From Pseudomonas nitroreducens TX1 (GTDB lineage Bacteria > Pseudomonadota > Gammaproteobacteria > Pseudomonadales > Pseudomonadaceae), in the NCBI RefSeq assembly GCF_000313755.1, contig NZ_AMZB01000136.1, positions 248,001 to 312,000 on the forward strand: a stretch of 64,000 nucleotides of DNA, given 5' to 3'. A model generated the notes under the pieces. It saw only the letters and a list, made by a program, of their open reading frames with translations. It did not search any database and was not told the origin of the DNA. Both the position numbers and the translations under genes were made by a program. Below are positions 57,369-64,000 of the stretch, piece by piece. The first letter of the stretch is position 1; each line of letters starts with the position of its first letter.

Positions 57369-59029
57369 GCCGGCACCTCCGCCTGGCGGTAGACCCGCGC
57401 CTTGAAAGGCTCCAGGCCGATACGTTCGACCGTATCGACGAAGCGCTCGCCGACACCGCGCTGCTCCACGTAGGTCTTCACCAGCGCCTCGATCACGTCC
57501 GGCACCTCGGCGGCACTGAACGACGGGCCGATCACCTTGCCCAGCGCGCTATTCACGCCCTGTGCGCCACCCAGGGTGATCTGGTACCACTCGCTGCCGT
57601 TCTTATCGACGCCGAGGATGCCGATATTGCCGATATGGTGGTGACCGCAGGCGTTCATGCAGCCGGAGATGTTCAGGCTGAGGTCGCCCAGGTCGTGCAG
57701 GTAATCCAGGTCCTCGAAGCGCTGCTGGATGCCCTGGGCGATAGGGATCGACTTGGCGTTGGCCAGCGCGCAGAAGTCGCCGCCGGGGCAAGCGATGATG
57801 TCGGTGAGCAGGCCCTGGTTCGGCGTGCCCAGCCCGGCGTTGCAAGCCTCCTGCCAGAGCTCACGGAGATCGGACTTGCGCACGTCCGGCAGCACCAGAT
57901 TCTGTTCATGGGCCACGCGGATTTCGCCGAAACCGAAGCGCTCGGCCCAATCGGCCACCCGCTCCATCTGCTCGGCTGTCGCATCCCCCGGCGGCGCCTC
58001 GGCTCCCGGCTTGGTGGACAGCACTACGCTGGCGTAACCCGGCACGCGATGCGGGCGTACGTTGCGCGACACCCAGCGGGCGAAGTCGGCATCGGCGGCC
58101 AACGCTGTCCCGTAAGCGAGGTCGTCGGAAACTGCGTAGACCGGCGGCTCGAAGGCGGCGGCCACGCGCTCGTACTCCTCGAGGGTCAGCTGGGCCTCAC
58201 CATCGCGCAGGTGCTGCCACTCCTCCTCGACCTCTCGGGAGAACGCCTCGATGCCCAGCGCCTTCACCAGAATCTTGATCCGCGCCTTGTACTTGTTGTC
58301 ACGCCGGCCATGGCGGTTGTACACGCGCAGGATGGCCTCGACGTAGGACAGCAGGTGCCGCCACGGCAGGTCGTCGCGGATCACCTGGCCGAGCATCGGC
58401 GTGCGCCCCAGCCCGCCGCCCACCAGCACCTTCAGACGCAGCTCGCCGTCTTCGGCGCGGCGCAGGTAGAGCCCGATGTCGTGCATCATCACCGCCGCGC
58501 GGTCTTCCTCGGCGGCGCACAGGGCGATCTTGAACTTGCGCGGCAGGAACAGGAATTCGGGGTTCACCGTCGACCACTGGCGGAGGATTTCCGCCAGCGG
58601 GCGTGGGTCGAGGAACTCGTCGGCGGCGACGCCGGCAAACGCCTCGGTGGTGATGTTGCGCACACAATTGCCGGAAGTCTGGATGGCATGCATCTCGACA
58701 TCGGCGAGACGCTCGAGAATGTCCGGCACGCGCGCCAGTTCCACCCAGTTGAACTGGATATTCTGCCGCGTGGTGAAGTGGCCATAGCCGCGGTCGTGCT
58801 CGCGGGCGATCCAGGCCAGGGTGCGCATCTGCTCGCTGGACAGCGTGCCGTAGGGAATCGCCACCCGCAGCATGTAGGCATGCTTCTGCAGGTACAGGCC
58901 GTTCTGCAAGCGCAGCGGCAGGAATTCCTCTTCGCTCAGCTCATCGCTCAGGCGACGCTGCACCTGGTCACGGAACTGTGCCACCCGTTCGCGCACCAGG
59001 GCGCGGTCGTAATCGTCGTATCGGTACAT
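57365..59029 (-). CDS. cysI: Sulfite/nitrite reductase hemoprotein, CysI type
   Basis: A 554-residue siroheme/4Fe-4S reductase of assimilatory sulfur metabolism. Two ferredoxin-like and two siroheme-binding halves are present, with siroheme contacts near TSGNCVRNITT (about 125) and the cluster cysteines CPGGDFC (about 417) and CMNAC (about 460). The single-subunit form resembles Pseudomonas CysI that takes electrons from ferredoxin or a partner rather than CysJ. The DUF934 gene follows with a four-base overlap. The upstream region carries a TTCGGT/ACCGAA palindrome. Confidence 0.95.
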   Translation of the reverse strand: MYRYDDYDRALVRERVAQFRDQVQRRLSDELSEEEFLPLRLQNGLYLQKHAYMLRVAIPYGTLSSEQMRTLAWIAREHDRGYGHFTTRQNIQFNWVELARVPDILERLADVEMHAIQTSGNCVRNITTEAFAGVAADEFLDPRPLAEILRQWSTVNPEFLFLPRKFKIALCAAEEDRAAVMMHDIGLYLRRAEDGELRLKVLVGGGLGRTPMLGQVIRDDLPWRHLLSYVEAILRVYNRHGRRDNKYKARIKILVKALGIEAFSREVEEEWQHLRDGEAQLTLEEYERVAAAFEPPVYAVSDDLAYGTALAADADFARWVSRNVRPHRVPGYASVVLSTKPGAEAPPGDATAEQMERVADWAERFGFGEIRVAHEQNLVLPDVRKSDLRELWQEACNAGLGTPNQGLLTDIIACPGGDFCALANAKSIPIAQGIQQRFEDLDYLHDLGDLSLNISGCMNACGHHHIGNIGILGVDKNGSEWYQITLGGAQGVNSALGKVIGPSFSAAEVPDVIEALVKTYVEQRGVGERFVDTVERIGLEPFKARVYRQAEVPA

Positions 59030-59374
59030 CGCCAGGCCACCTTCGGATCGTTGCGTGGCGGCCTGCTTCTGTCGTCGGACGCGCCACTTTTCGGTTGACC
59101 GAACTATGGCCGGCGCCTGTTGTGCAAAACAGCGGCAGATCGCGCGCTAAAAACCGGATCAGATGCACCCTGCCTCTGCCCCGGCGGGGCTGCGACCGGT
59201 TGCCGCAACAGGCCCGATCAGCCGTTCCATCGCGCAGTACGCCAGGCCCGTGGTGCTGCGGCGCGGAGCGATTCTCGCCATCTGATATGGTTTTTTCCGG
59301 CGAACCTGAATCTGTTTCGGGTGCAGACCGATTCGTACAGTCGCGGCGCCTCTTCTGCCTGATGGGCCACGACA
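59030..59374. promoter_or_regulatory. Divergent promoter region cysI / ccoG
   Basis: 345 bases between divergent genes. A palindrome TTCGGT-TG-ACCGAA (59090-59103) lies about 65 bases upstream of cysI and is a candidate operator. Nearer ccoG there is an AT-rich patch (CTGATATGGTTTTTTCC, about 59281-59297) that could hold a -10. No TTGAT-N4-ATCAA box is seen, and no ORF with a ribosome site. Confidence 0.45.
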
Positions 59375-60784
59375 ATGAGCGAAAGAATCCCCGCGAAGGT
59401 CATCGAGATCGACGCACCGCAACGTTTTACCCCGCCGCCGAAACCGCTGTCGGCGGTGACCCCGACGGTCTACACCAAACGCTTCGCCGGACGCTTCCGC
59501 GACCTGCGCCGGCTGGGCGGCGGCCTGCTGTTCCTGCTGTTCTTCGGCACCCTGTGGCTGCAATGGAACGGCCGCCAGGCGGTGCTCTGGGACCTGCCCG
59601 AACGCAAGTTCTACATCTTCGGCGCGACCTTCTGGCCGCAGGATTTCATCCTGCTCTCGGCGATCCTGATCATCGCCGCCTTCGGCCTGTTCTTCATCAC
59701 GGTGTTCGCCGGCCGCGTCTGGTGCGGCTACACCTGCCCGCAGAGCGTGTGGACCTGGATATTCATGTGGGCCGAGCAGGTCACCGAGGGCGACCGCAAC
59801 CAGCGCATGAAGCTGGACAAGGGTCCGGCCAGCGCCGAGAAAGTCCTGCGCAAAAGTGCCAAGCACGGTCTCTGGCTGCTGATCAGCCTGGCCACGGCGG
59901 TCACCTTCATCGGCTACTTCACGCCGGTGCGGCCGCTGGTGATGGACCTGCTCACCTTCAAGCTCGACCTGGAAAGCACCTTCTGGGTCGCCTTCTTCGC
60001 CGCCGCCACCTACGCCAACGCCGGCTGGCTGCGCGAGCAGGTGTGCATCCACATGTGCCCGTATTCGCGCTTCCAGAGCGTGATGTTCGACAAGGACACG
60101 CTGATCATTTCCTACGACGCGGCGCGCGGCGAGTCCCGTGGCGCACGCAAGAAGGACGCCGATCCCAAGGCCCTGGGCCTGGGCGACTGCATCGACTGCC
60201 AGCAGTGCGTACAGGTCTGCCCTACCGGCATCGACATCCGCGACGGCCTGCAGATCGCCTGCATCGGCTGCGCCGCCTGCGTCGACGCCTGCGACTCGGT
60301 GATGGACAAGATGGGCTATGACCGCGGGCTGGTGCGCTACACCTCCGAGCGTGCGCTCGAAGGCGGCAAGACCCACCTGCTGCGCCCGCGCCTGATCGGC
60401 TACGCGGCGGTGCTGCTGGTGATGATCGGCGCCTTCGTCTGGGCATTGGAGGCGCGGCCGCTGATCAACCTTGACGTCGCCCGCGACCGTGGCCTGTTCC
60501 GCGAGAACGCCGCCGGCGAGATCGAGAACATCTACAACCTCAAGCTGATCAACAAGACCCAGCAGCCGCAGCACTATCACCTGAGCCTCGCCGACGGCGC
60601 CGGCTACCGCCTGCAGGGCGTGCCGGAACTGATGCTGCAACCAGGCGAGATCCGCGACTTCGCCATCTCGGTGGCAAGCCTGGCGCAGAGCAGCGCCGGC
60701 GGCTCGGTGCCGCTGCACTTCAAGGTCAGCGATGGCAACGAGTCCATCGACGCCGCCAGCACCTTCGTCTCGCCGAGGCGCTGA
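59375..60784 (+). CDS. ccoG: Cytochrome c oxidase accessory protein CcoG
   Basis: A 469-residue polyferredoxin (FixG/RdxA) that reduces Cu(II) for assembly of the cbb3 oxidase. About four membrane spans in the first half, a cysteine pair near GRVWCGYTCPQS (about 117), then two 4Fe-4S motifs CIDCQQCVQVCP (about 272) and CIGCAACVDAC (about 298), a further membrane span and a C-terminal immunoglobulin-like domain. The ccoNOPQ genes are not in the window. The MocR gene follows closely on the same strand. Confidence 0.96.
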   Translation: MSERIPAKVIEIDAPQRFTPPPKPLSAVTPTVYTKRFAGRFRDLRRLGGGLLFLLFFGTLWLQWNGRQAVLWDLPERKFYIFGATFWPQDFILLSAILIIAAFGLFFITVFAGRVWCGYTCPQSVWTWIFMWAEQVTEGDRNQRMKLDKGPASAEKVLRKSAKHGLWLLISLATAVTFIGYFTPVRPLVMDLLTFKLDLESTFWVAFFAAATYANAGWLREQVCIHMCPYSRFQSVMFDKDTLIISYDAARGESRGARKKDADPKALGLGDCIDCQQCVQVCPTGIDIRDGLQIACIGCAACVDACDSVMDKMGYDRGLVRYTSERALEGGKTHLLRPRLIGYAAVLLVMIGAFVWALEARPLINLDVARDRGLFRENAAGEIENIYNLKLINKTQQPQHYHLSLADGAGYRLQGVPELMLQPGEIRDFAISVASLAQSSAGGSVPLHFKVSDGNESIDAASTFVSPRR

Positions 60785-60870
60785 GCATGGCCAGGGAGCT
60801 TGGCGTGACCTCGGCGCAGCGCCTAGAGTGGGCGGACTCTTCCGCCCCCCAGGCCGCCGTGCAGGACAAG

Positions 60871-62286
60871 ATGAAGCGCTACGAGAAATTCGCCGACGAG
60901 ATCGCCGGGCTGATCCGCAGCGGCGTGCTCGCCCCCGGCCAGAAAGTCCCCTCGGTACGGCACGCCAGCCGCACCTACGGGGTCAGCGCTTCCACGGTGT
61001 TCCAGGCCTATTACCTGCTGGAGGATCGCGGCCTGATCGTCGCCCGCGCGCGCTCGGGCTACTTCGTCCGCGAGCATGTGCAGCGCGCCCTGGCCGAGCC
61101 GGAAATCGCCCGCCATGACGCGCAGACCACCGAGGTGGACGTCAGCGAACTGGTGTTCTCGGTGCTCAGCTCGATCAAGGACCCGGACACCGTGCCCTTC
61201 GGCTCGGCCTTCCCGGCGCCGGAACTCTTCCCCCTGCCTCGCCTGGCGCGCTCCATGGCGCACGCTGTGCGCGACATGGACCCGCGCTCGGTGGTGGCCG
61301 ACCTCGCGCCGGGCAGCCACGCGCTGCGCCGGCAGATCGCCCTGCGCTACATGGTCGGCGGGATGCCACTGCCGGTGGAAGAACTGGTGGTCACCAACGG
61401 CGCGCTGGAAGCGCTGAACCTGTGCCTGCAGGTGGTCACCCAGCCGGGCGACCTGGTGGCCATCGAAGCCCCCGCTTTCTATGCCAGCCTGCAGGTACTG
61501 GAGCGGTTGAAGCTCAAGGCCGTGGAAATCCCCGTCCATCCGCGCGAAGGCATCGACCTCGACGTGCTCGCCGACAGCCTGGCGCGCCTGCCGATCAAGG
61601 CCTGCTGGTTCATGAGCAACTTCCAGAACCCGTTGGGCGCCAGCATGAGCGAGGACAAGAAACGCGCCCTCGCCGCGCTGCTGAGCCAGCACCAGGTGCC
61701 GCTCATCGAGGACGACGTCTACGCCGAACTGTACTTCGCCGCGCAGGCGCCCAAGCCGGTGAAGGCGTTCGATAGCGAAGGGCTGGTGATGCACTGCAGC
61801 TCCTTCTCCAAGAGCCTGGCGCCGGGCTACCGGGTTGGTTGGGTCGCTGGCGGGCGCTACGCCGAGCAGATCGAGCGGCTCAAGCTGATGACCAGCCTGT
61901 CGGCCTCGGTGCCGGCCCAGGCGGCCATCGCCGATTACCTGCAGCACGGCGGCTACGACCGCCACCTGCGCAAGCTGCGCCATGCGCTGGAAAGCCAGCA
62001 GCACGCCATGCTCGCCGCCGTGGCCCGGCACTTCCCTGCCGCTACCCGCGTCACCCGGCCCAGCGGCGGCTACTTCCTGTGGCTTGAGCTGCCCGAGCAG
62101 ATCGACGCGCTCAAGCTGTTCCAGCTCGCCCACGCCCAAGGCATCAGCCTCGCGCCGGGCCCGATCTTCTCGGCGACGCGGCGCTTCGGCCACTGCCTGC
62201 GGCTGAACTATGGCCACCCCTGGACCACGGCCAGCGAACAGGCCATGGAAACCCTCGGGCGGATCATCCATTCGCTGCAGGGCTGA
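60871..62286 (+). CDS. MocR-type regulator (GntR domain with aminotransferase fold)
   Basis: A 471-residue regulator with an N-terminal GntR winged helix (RYEKFADEIAGLIRSGVLAPGQKVPSVRHASRTYGVS) and a fold-type I aminotransferase domain. The PLP lysine is in SSFSKSLAPGYRVGW (about 310), with SNFQNPLGAS (about 250) as the substrate Asn region. Members of the family sense PLP or amines. The ATG at 60871 begins just before the winged helix with AGGA upstream; a start at 60787 would add 28 residues. A TGCGAC/GTCGCA palindrome lies just after its stop, before a small membrane protein gene. Confidence 0.9.
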   Translation: MKRYEKFADEIAGLIRSGVLAPGQKVPSVRHASRTYGVSASTVFQAYYLLEDRGLIVARARSGYFVREHVQRALAEPEIARHDAQTTEVDVSELVFSVLSSIKDPDTVPFGSAFPAPELFPLPRLARSMAHAVRDMDPRSVVADLAPGSHALRRQIALRYMVGGMPLPVEELVVTNGALEALNLCLQVVTQPGDLVAIEAPAFYASLQVLERLKLKAVEIPVHPREGIDLDVLADSLARLPIKACWFMSNFQNPLGASMSEDKKRALAALLSQHQVPLIEDDVYAELYFAAQAPKPVKAFDSEGLVMHCSSFSKSLAPGYRVGWVAGGRYAEQIERLKLMTSLSASVPAQAAIADYLQHGGYDRHLRKLRHALESQQHAMLAAVARHFPAATRVTRPSGGYFLWLELPEQIDALKLFQLAHAQGISLAPGPIFSATRRFGHCLRLNYGHPWTTASEQAMETLGRIIHSLQG

Positions 62287-62333
62287 ACGCCTGCGTTCGA
62301 CTGATCCGCACATTCGGAAACGATCTGTATCTG

Positions 62334-62350
62334 TGCGACGTGTTGTCGCA
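62334..62350. promoter_or_regulatory. Candidate operator upstream of the small membrane protein gene
   Basis: TGCGAC-GTGTT-GTCGCA, a perfect 6-base inverted repeat with a 5-base spacer, lies 44-60 bases before the 62394 ATG and right after the MocR gene. Confidence 0.4.
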
Positions 62351-62393
62351 GACCTACCCTGTCAGGCAGGAAACCCGGACGAGGGACGCTGCC

Positions 62394-62513
62394 ATGGAAG
62401 CGGAAGGCCTGACGATCTTGCTGACAGTGTGCGCCGCACTCGGCGTACACCTGTGGGTGCGCTGGTACCTGCGCCGCGGAATGCAGCCGCGTGGAGATCA
62501 ATGGCTGGCCTGA
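62394..62513 (+). CDS. Small membrane protein of 39 residues
   Basis: An ATG preceded by GAGGGA opens a 39-codon frame: MEAEGLTILLTVCAALGVHLWVRWYLRRGMQPRGDQWLA. It has one clear hydrophobic helix (about 6-23) followed by Arg-rich residues, the layout of a type I or tail-anchored inner-membrane micropeptide. It is too short to be picked by length alone, but the good ribosome site and palindrome upstream support it. No family is recognised. Confidence 0.6.
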   Translation: MEAEGLTILLTVCAALGVHLWVRWYLRRGMQPRGDQWLA

Positions 62514-62524
62514 GCGGCTCTACG

Positions 62525-62602
62525 TAGGAGCGAGCTCGCTCGCGAACGGCCCAGCTCTGGCGCCCCCAGGAAGGTCTGTTCGCGAGCAGGCTCGCTTCTA
62601 CT
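62525..62602. repeat. REP doublet (REPIN)
   Basis: GTAGGAGCGAGCTCGCTCGCGAAC and TTCGCGAGCAGGCTCGCTTCTAC flank a spacer like that in the DUF934 copy (CCAGCTCTGGCGCCCCCAGGAA). It lies between the small membrane protein gene and the cobM 3' end. Confidence 0.85.
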
Positions 62603-62621
62603 GGAAGCAAAAGCCCGCGTT

Positions 62622-63368
62622 CTACGGCCGATACAGATGCGCATGCCCTGCGCTGTACAGCGACGAATCGGCAAACCCCTCCGCTCCCAGCACCCTGCCG
62701 ACCAGGATCAGCGCCGTGCGCCGGAAACCCTTGGCTTCGGCCTTGGGCAGGATGTCGCCAAGGGTGCCGGTGACCTGGTCCTGGTCCGGCCAGCTCGCGC
62801 GGTGGACAACGGCGATGGGGCAATCAGCGCCGTAGTACGGCAGCAGTTCTGCAACGATGTTCGGCAACTGCCCCACGCCCAGGTGAATCGCGAGGGTCGC
62901 GCGGTGCTGCGCCAGTTCGGCGAGGGATTCACCCTCGGGCATGCGCGTCCTGCTTGCGTAGCGGGTGAGAATCAGCGTCTGCGAGATGTCCGGCAGCGTC
63001 AGCTCGCAACCCAGGAGCGCCGCGCAGGCGGAAGTCGCGGTGACGCCAGGGACGATCTCGTAGGCGATACCCAACTCGCGCAGATGGCGAATCTGCTCGC
63101 CGATGGCGCCGTACAGCGACGGGTCGCCGGAGTGCACCCGCGCCACATCCTTGCCTTCGGCGTGGGCCTGCGCCAGCAGCGCGATGATCTCTTCCAGAGT
63201 CAGTTCGGCGGTGTTCACCGCGCGCTCGGCGCTGTGCCCTTCCAGCACTGTCGGCGGCACCAGCGAGCCGGCGTAGAGGATCACCGGGCAGCTGCGGATC
63301 AGCCGCTGGCCCTTGACCGTAATGAGCTCGGGGTCGCCGGGGCCGGCGCCGATGAAGTAGACCGTCAT
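62622..63368 (-). CDS. cobM: Precorrin-4 C11-methyltransferase
   Basis: Adds the C11 methyl group in the aerobic cobalamin pathway. The 248-residue tetrapyrrole methylase begins VYFIGAGPGDPELITVKGQRLI, with YAGSLVP (about 33), RVHSGDPSLYGAIGEQ (about 79) and EIVPGVTATSACAALLG (about 104), all matching CobM. The ATG at 63368 overlaps the cobE stop (ATGA). Confidence 0.96.
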   Translation of the reverse strand: MTVYFIGAGPGDPELITVKGQRLIRSCPVILYAGSLVPPTVLEGHSAERAVNTAELTLEEIIALLAQAHAEGKDVARVHSGDPSLYGAIGEQIRHLRELGIAYEIVPGVTATSACAALLGCELTLPDISQTLILTRYASRTRMPEGESLAELAQHRATLAIHLGVGQLPNIVAELLPYYGADCPIAVVHRASWPDQDQVTGTLGDILPKAEAKGFRRTALILVGRVLGAEGFADSSLYSAGHAHLYRP

Positions 63369-63781
63369 GTGGGCTCCTGTGCGGATTCGACGGGGATGAA
63401 GGCGAGCGCGCAAGTGGCTTGTTCGCTGCGGCGCTTGCCCACCAGCAGGCGTGCAGGCGCACCCGCTTGCACCTCGGCCTGCAGCAACGCGGCCGCCTCG
63501 GCCACGCTGGCGCTGCCGACAGCCGTGCGCACGGTTTCGGATGGCTCGCCCAAGCGCTTCTCGCAGGCCGCAAGCTGTTGCGGCGTGAACAGCGCCAGCG
63601 GCAGGTCGAGCGCGGCGGCCAGCGCAGCCAGCCCTTCTTCGTCGGCCTTCAGCGTGGCGCTGGCCAGCGCAGTGAGATTCGATTCGTCGAGCCCGGCCTC
63701 GGCCAGCGTTTCGCGCAGCAGGGCGCGCAGTTCGTCGAGCGGGCAACCCCGGCGGCAACCGAGGCCGGCAACCAGTGTCAT
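63365..63781 (-). CDS. cobE: Cobalamin biosynthesis protein CobE
   Basis: A 138-residue protein matching CobE (CbiG C-terminal domain-like): VAGLGCRRGCPLDELRALL at the start (about 4-22), LASATLKADEEGLAALAAALDLPL (about 40-63), and VRTAVGSASVAEAAALL (about 84). CobE is required in aerobic vitamin B12 synthesis though its precise step is unclear. It begins only 20 bases after the terminator-like hairpin at 63802-63840. Confidence 0.93.
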   Translation of the reverse strand: MTLVAGLGCRRGCPLDELRALLRETLAEAGLDESNLTALASATLKADEEGLAALAAALDLPLALFTPQQLAACEKRLGEPSETVRTAVGSASVAEAAALLQAEVQAGAPARLLVGKRRSEQATCALAFIPVESAQEPT

Positions 63782-63801
63782 GGTCGCTCTCCTGGCAGAT
63801 G

Positions 63802-63840
63802 AAAATAAAAACCCCGCAGACGGCAGTGCCGACTGCGGGG
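63802..63840 (-). terminator. Terminator between cbtA-like gene and cobE
   Basis: CCCCGCAGTCGGCA and TGCCGTCTGCGGGG form a long stem on the minus strand, followed by TTTTTATTTTC, so transcripts from the upstream gene should end here, with possible readthrough into cobE. Confidence 0.88.
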
Positions 63841-63858
63841 TCGAGCATAGCGCGTGGA

Positions 63859-64000
63859 TCAGGCCGACGGCGCGAAGCGGCGGAACAGCCAGGCGGCGAG
63901 CAGGCCGAGCGCTACCCAGAAGACCGCATTGGTGACCAGCGAGGCGAGGATGAACTCGTGGGCCAGGCTTTCCGGTGCAAGACTGGAATGCATTTCCGGC
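63859..64000 (-). CDS. Probable cobalt transporter subunit CbtA, 3' end only
   Basis: The window cuts this gene. The 46 residues before the stop read SLAPESLAHEFILASLVTNAVFWVALGLLAAWLFRRFAPSA, a hydrophobic helix with an E-F-x-x-A-S-L-V pattern that resembles the C-terminal helix of CbtA, a partner of CbtB in cobalt uptake for cobalamin synthesis. Position beside cobE-cobM supports this. The 5' portion is outside the window. Confidence 0.6.
   Translation of the reverse strand, partial: PEMHSSLAPESLAHEFILASLVTNAVFWVALGLLAAWLFRRFAPSA

Noticed and set aside
37503-62602. Scattered GAGCGAGCTTGCTCGCGAA repeats considered as a CRISPR array
   Set aside because: Copies are paired in inverted orientation, kilobases apart, with no regular spacing and no cas genes; they are REP doublets.
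63782-63860. Cobalamin riboswitch ahead of cobE-cobM
   Set aside because: The region is too short and holds only a terminator hairpin; no B12-box sequence is present.

Overview
The window is a GC-rich proteobacterial chromosome segment. Gene content, gene order (lnt/ydcF/ybeL/leuS/lptE/holA; ybeD-lipB-lipA; proA-nadD-rsfS-rlmH-mrdA-rodA-mltB-rlpA-dacC; nrdR-ribD-ribE-ribBA-ribH-nusB-thiL-pgpA; zinc ABC operon-oprG) and REP sequences built on the GAGCGAGCTTGCTCGCGAA core point to the genus Pseudomonas, probably near the P. aeruginosa / P. nitroreducens lineage. I see no rRNA or tRNA gene, no CRISPR array, no phage and no recognisable transposase. Species placement and the comparisons to P. aeruginosa are from memory, not from a search.

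Layout. 1-7.8 kb: envelope lipoprotein and LPS assembly (lnt, lptE), leucyl-tRNA synthetase and DNA polymerase III delta. 7.9-12.8 kb: a variable stretch with an MFS transporter, a small helical protein behind an elaborately foldable leader, a YciI/DGPF protein, the ribosome-rescue gene arfA with its ORF-internal hairpin, and a lipoprotein lytic transglycosylase. 12.85-18.7 kb: a five-gene chaperone-usher fimbrial cluster on the minus strand, with conspicuously AT-rich tip genes, lying between sltB3-like and lipA. 19-30.3 kb: a long minus-strand chain for cell elongation, wall turnover, lipoylation, NAD and proline synthesis, with many stop/start overlaps. 30.6-37.4 kb: miscellaneous metabolism (a hydrolase with a possible degenerate PilZ tail, a methyltransferase, Mpg glycosylase, a DedA-PAP2 fusion, LysR with monooxygenase and oxidoreductase).

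37.6-47.6 kb: a minus-strand riboflavin/thiamine/phospholipid block running from nrdR and ribD to ribA, with an FMN riboswitch ahead of ribE-ribBA. The GTP cyclohydrolase half of RibBA lacks the zinc cysteines, matching the separate intact RibA at 38.8 kb. Two related ~100-125 bp imperfect palindromes sit in this block. 47.7-56.7 kb: YbaY-like lipoprotein, methyltransferase, thioredoxin YbbN, a Zur-box-preceded zinc-linked ABC operon, oprG behind an Anr-type box, and two nucleotide-sugar type SDR proteins. 56.8-64 kb: cysI with a DUF934 gene carrying an in-frame REP doublet, ccoG, a MocR regulator, an unlisted 39-residue membrane peptide gene, cobM-cobE, and the 3' end of a probable cbtA.

The most unusual items are the REP doublet translated inside the DUF934 gene, the multi-stem leader at 9733-9827, the paired long palindromes in the rib block, the AT-rich fimbrial tip genes, and the arfA hairpin that predicts non-stop mRNA control. 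I did not find a clearly undescribed multi-gene system.
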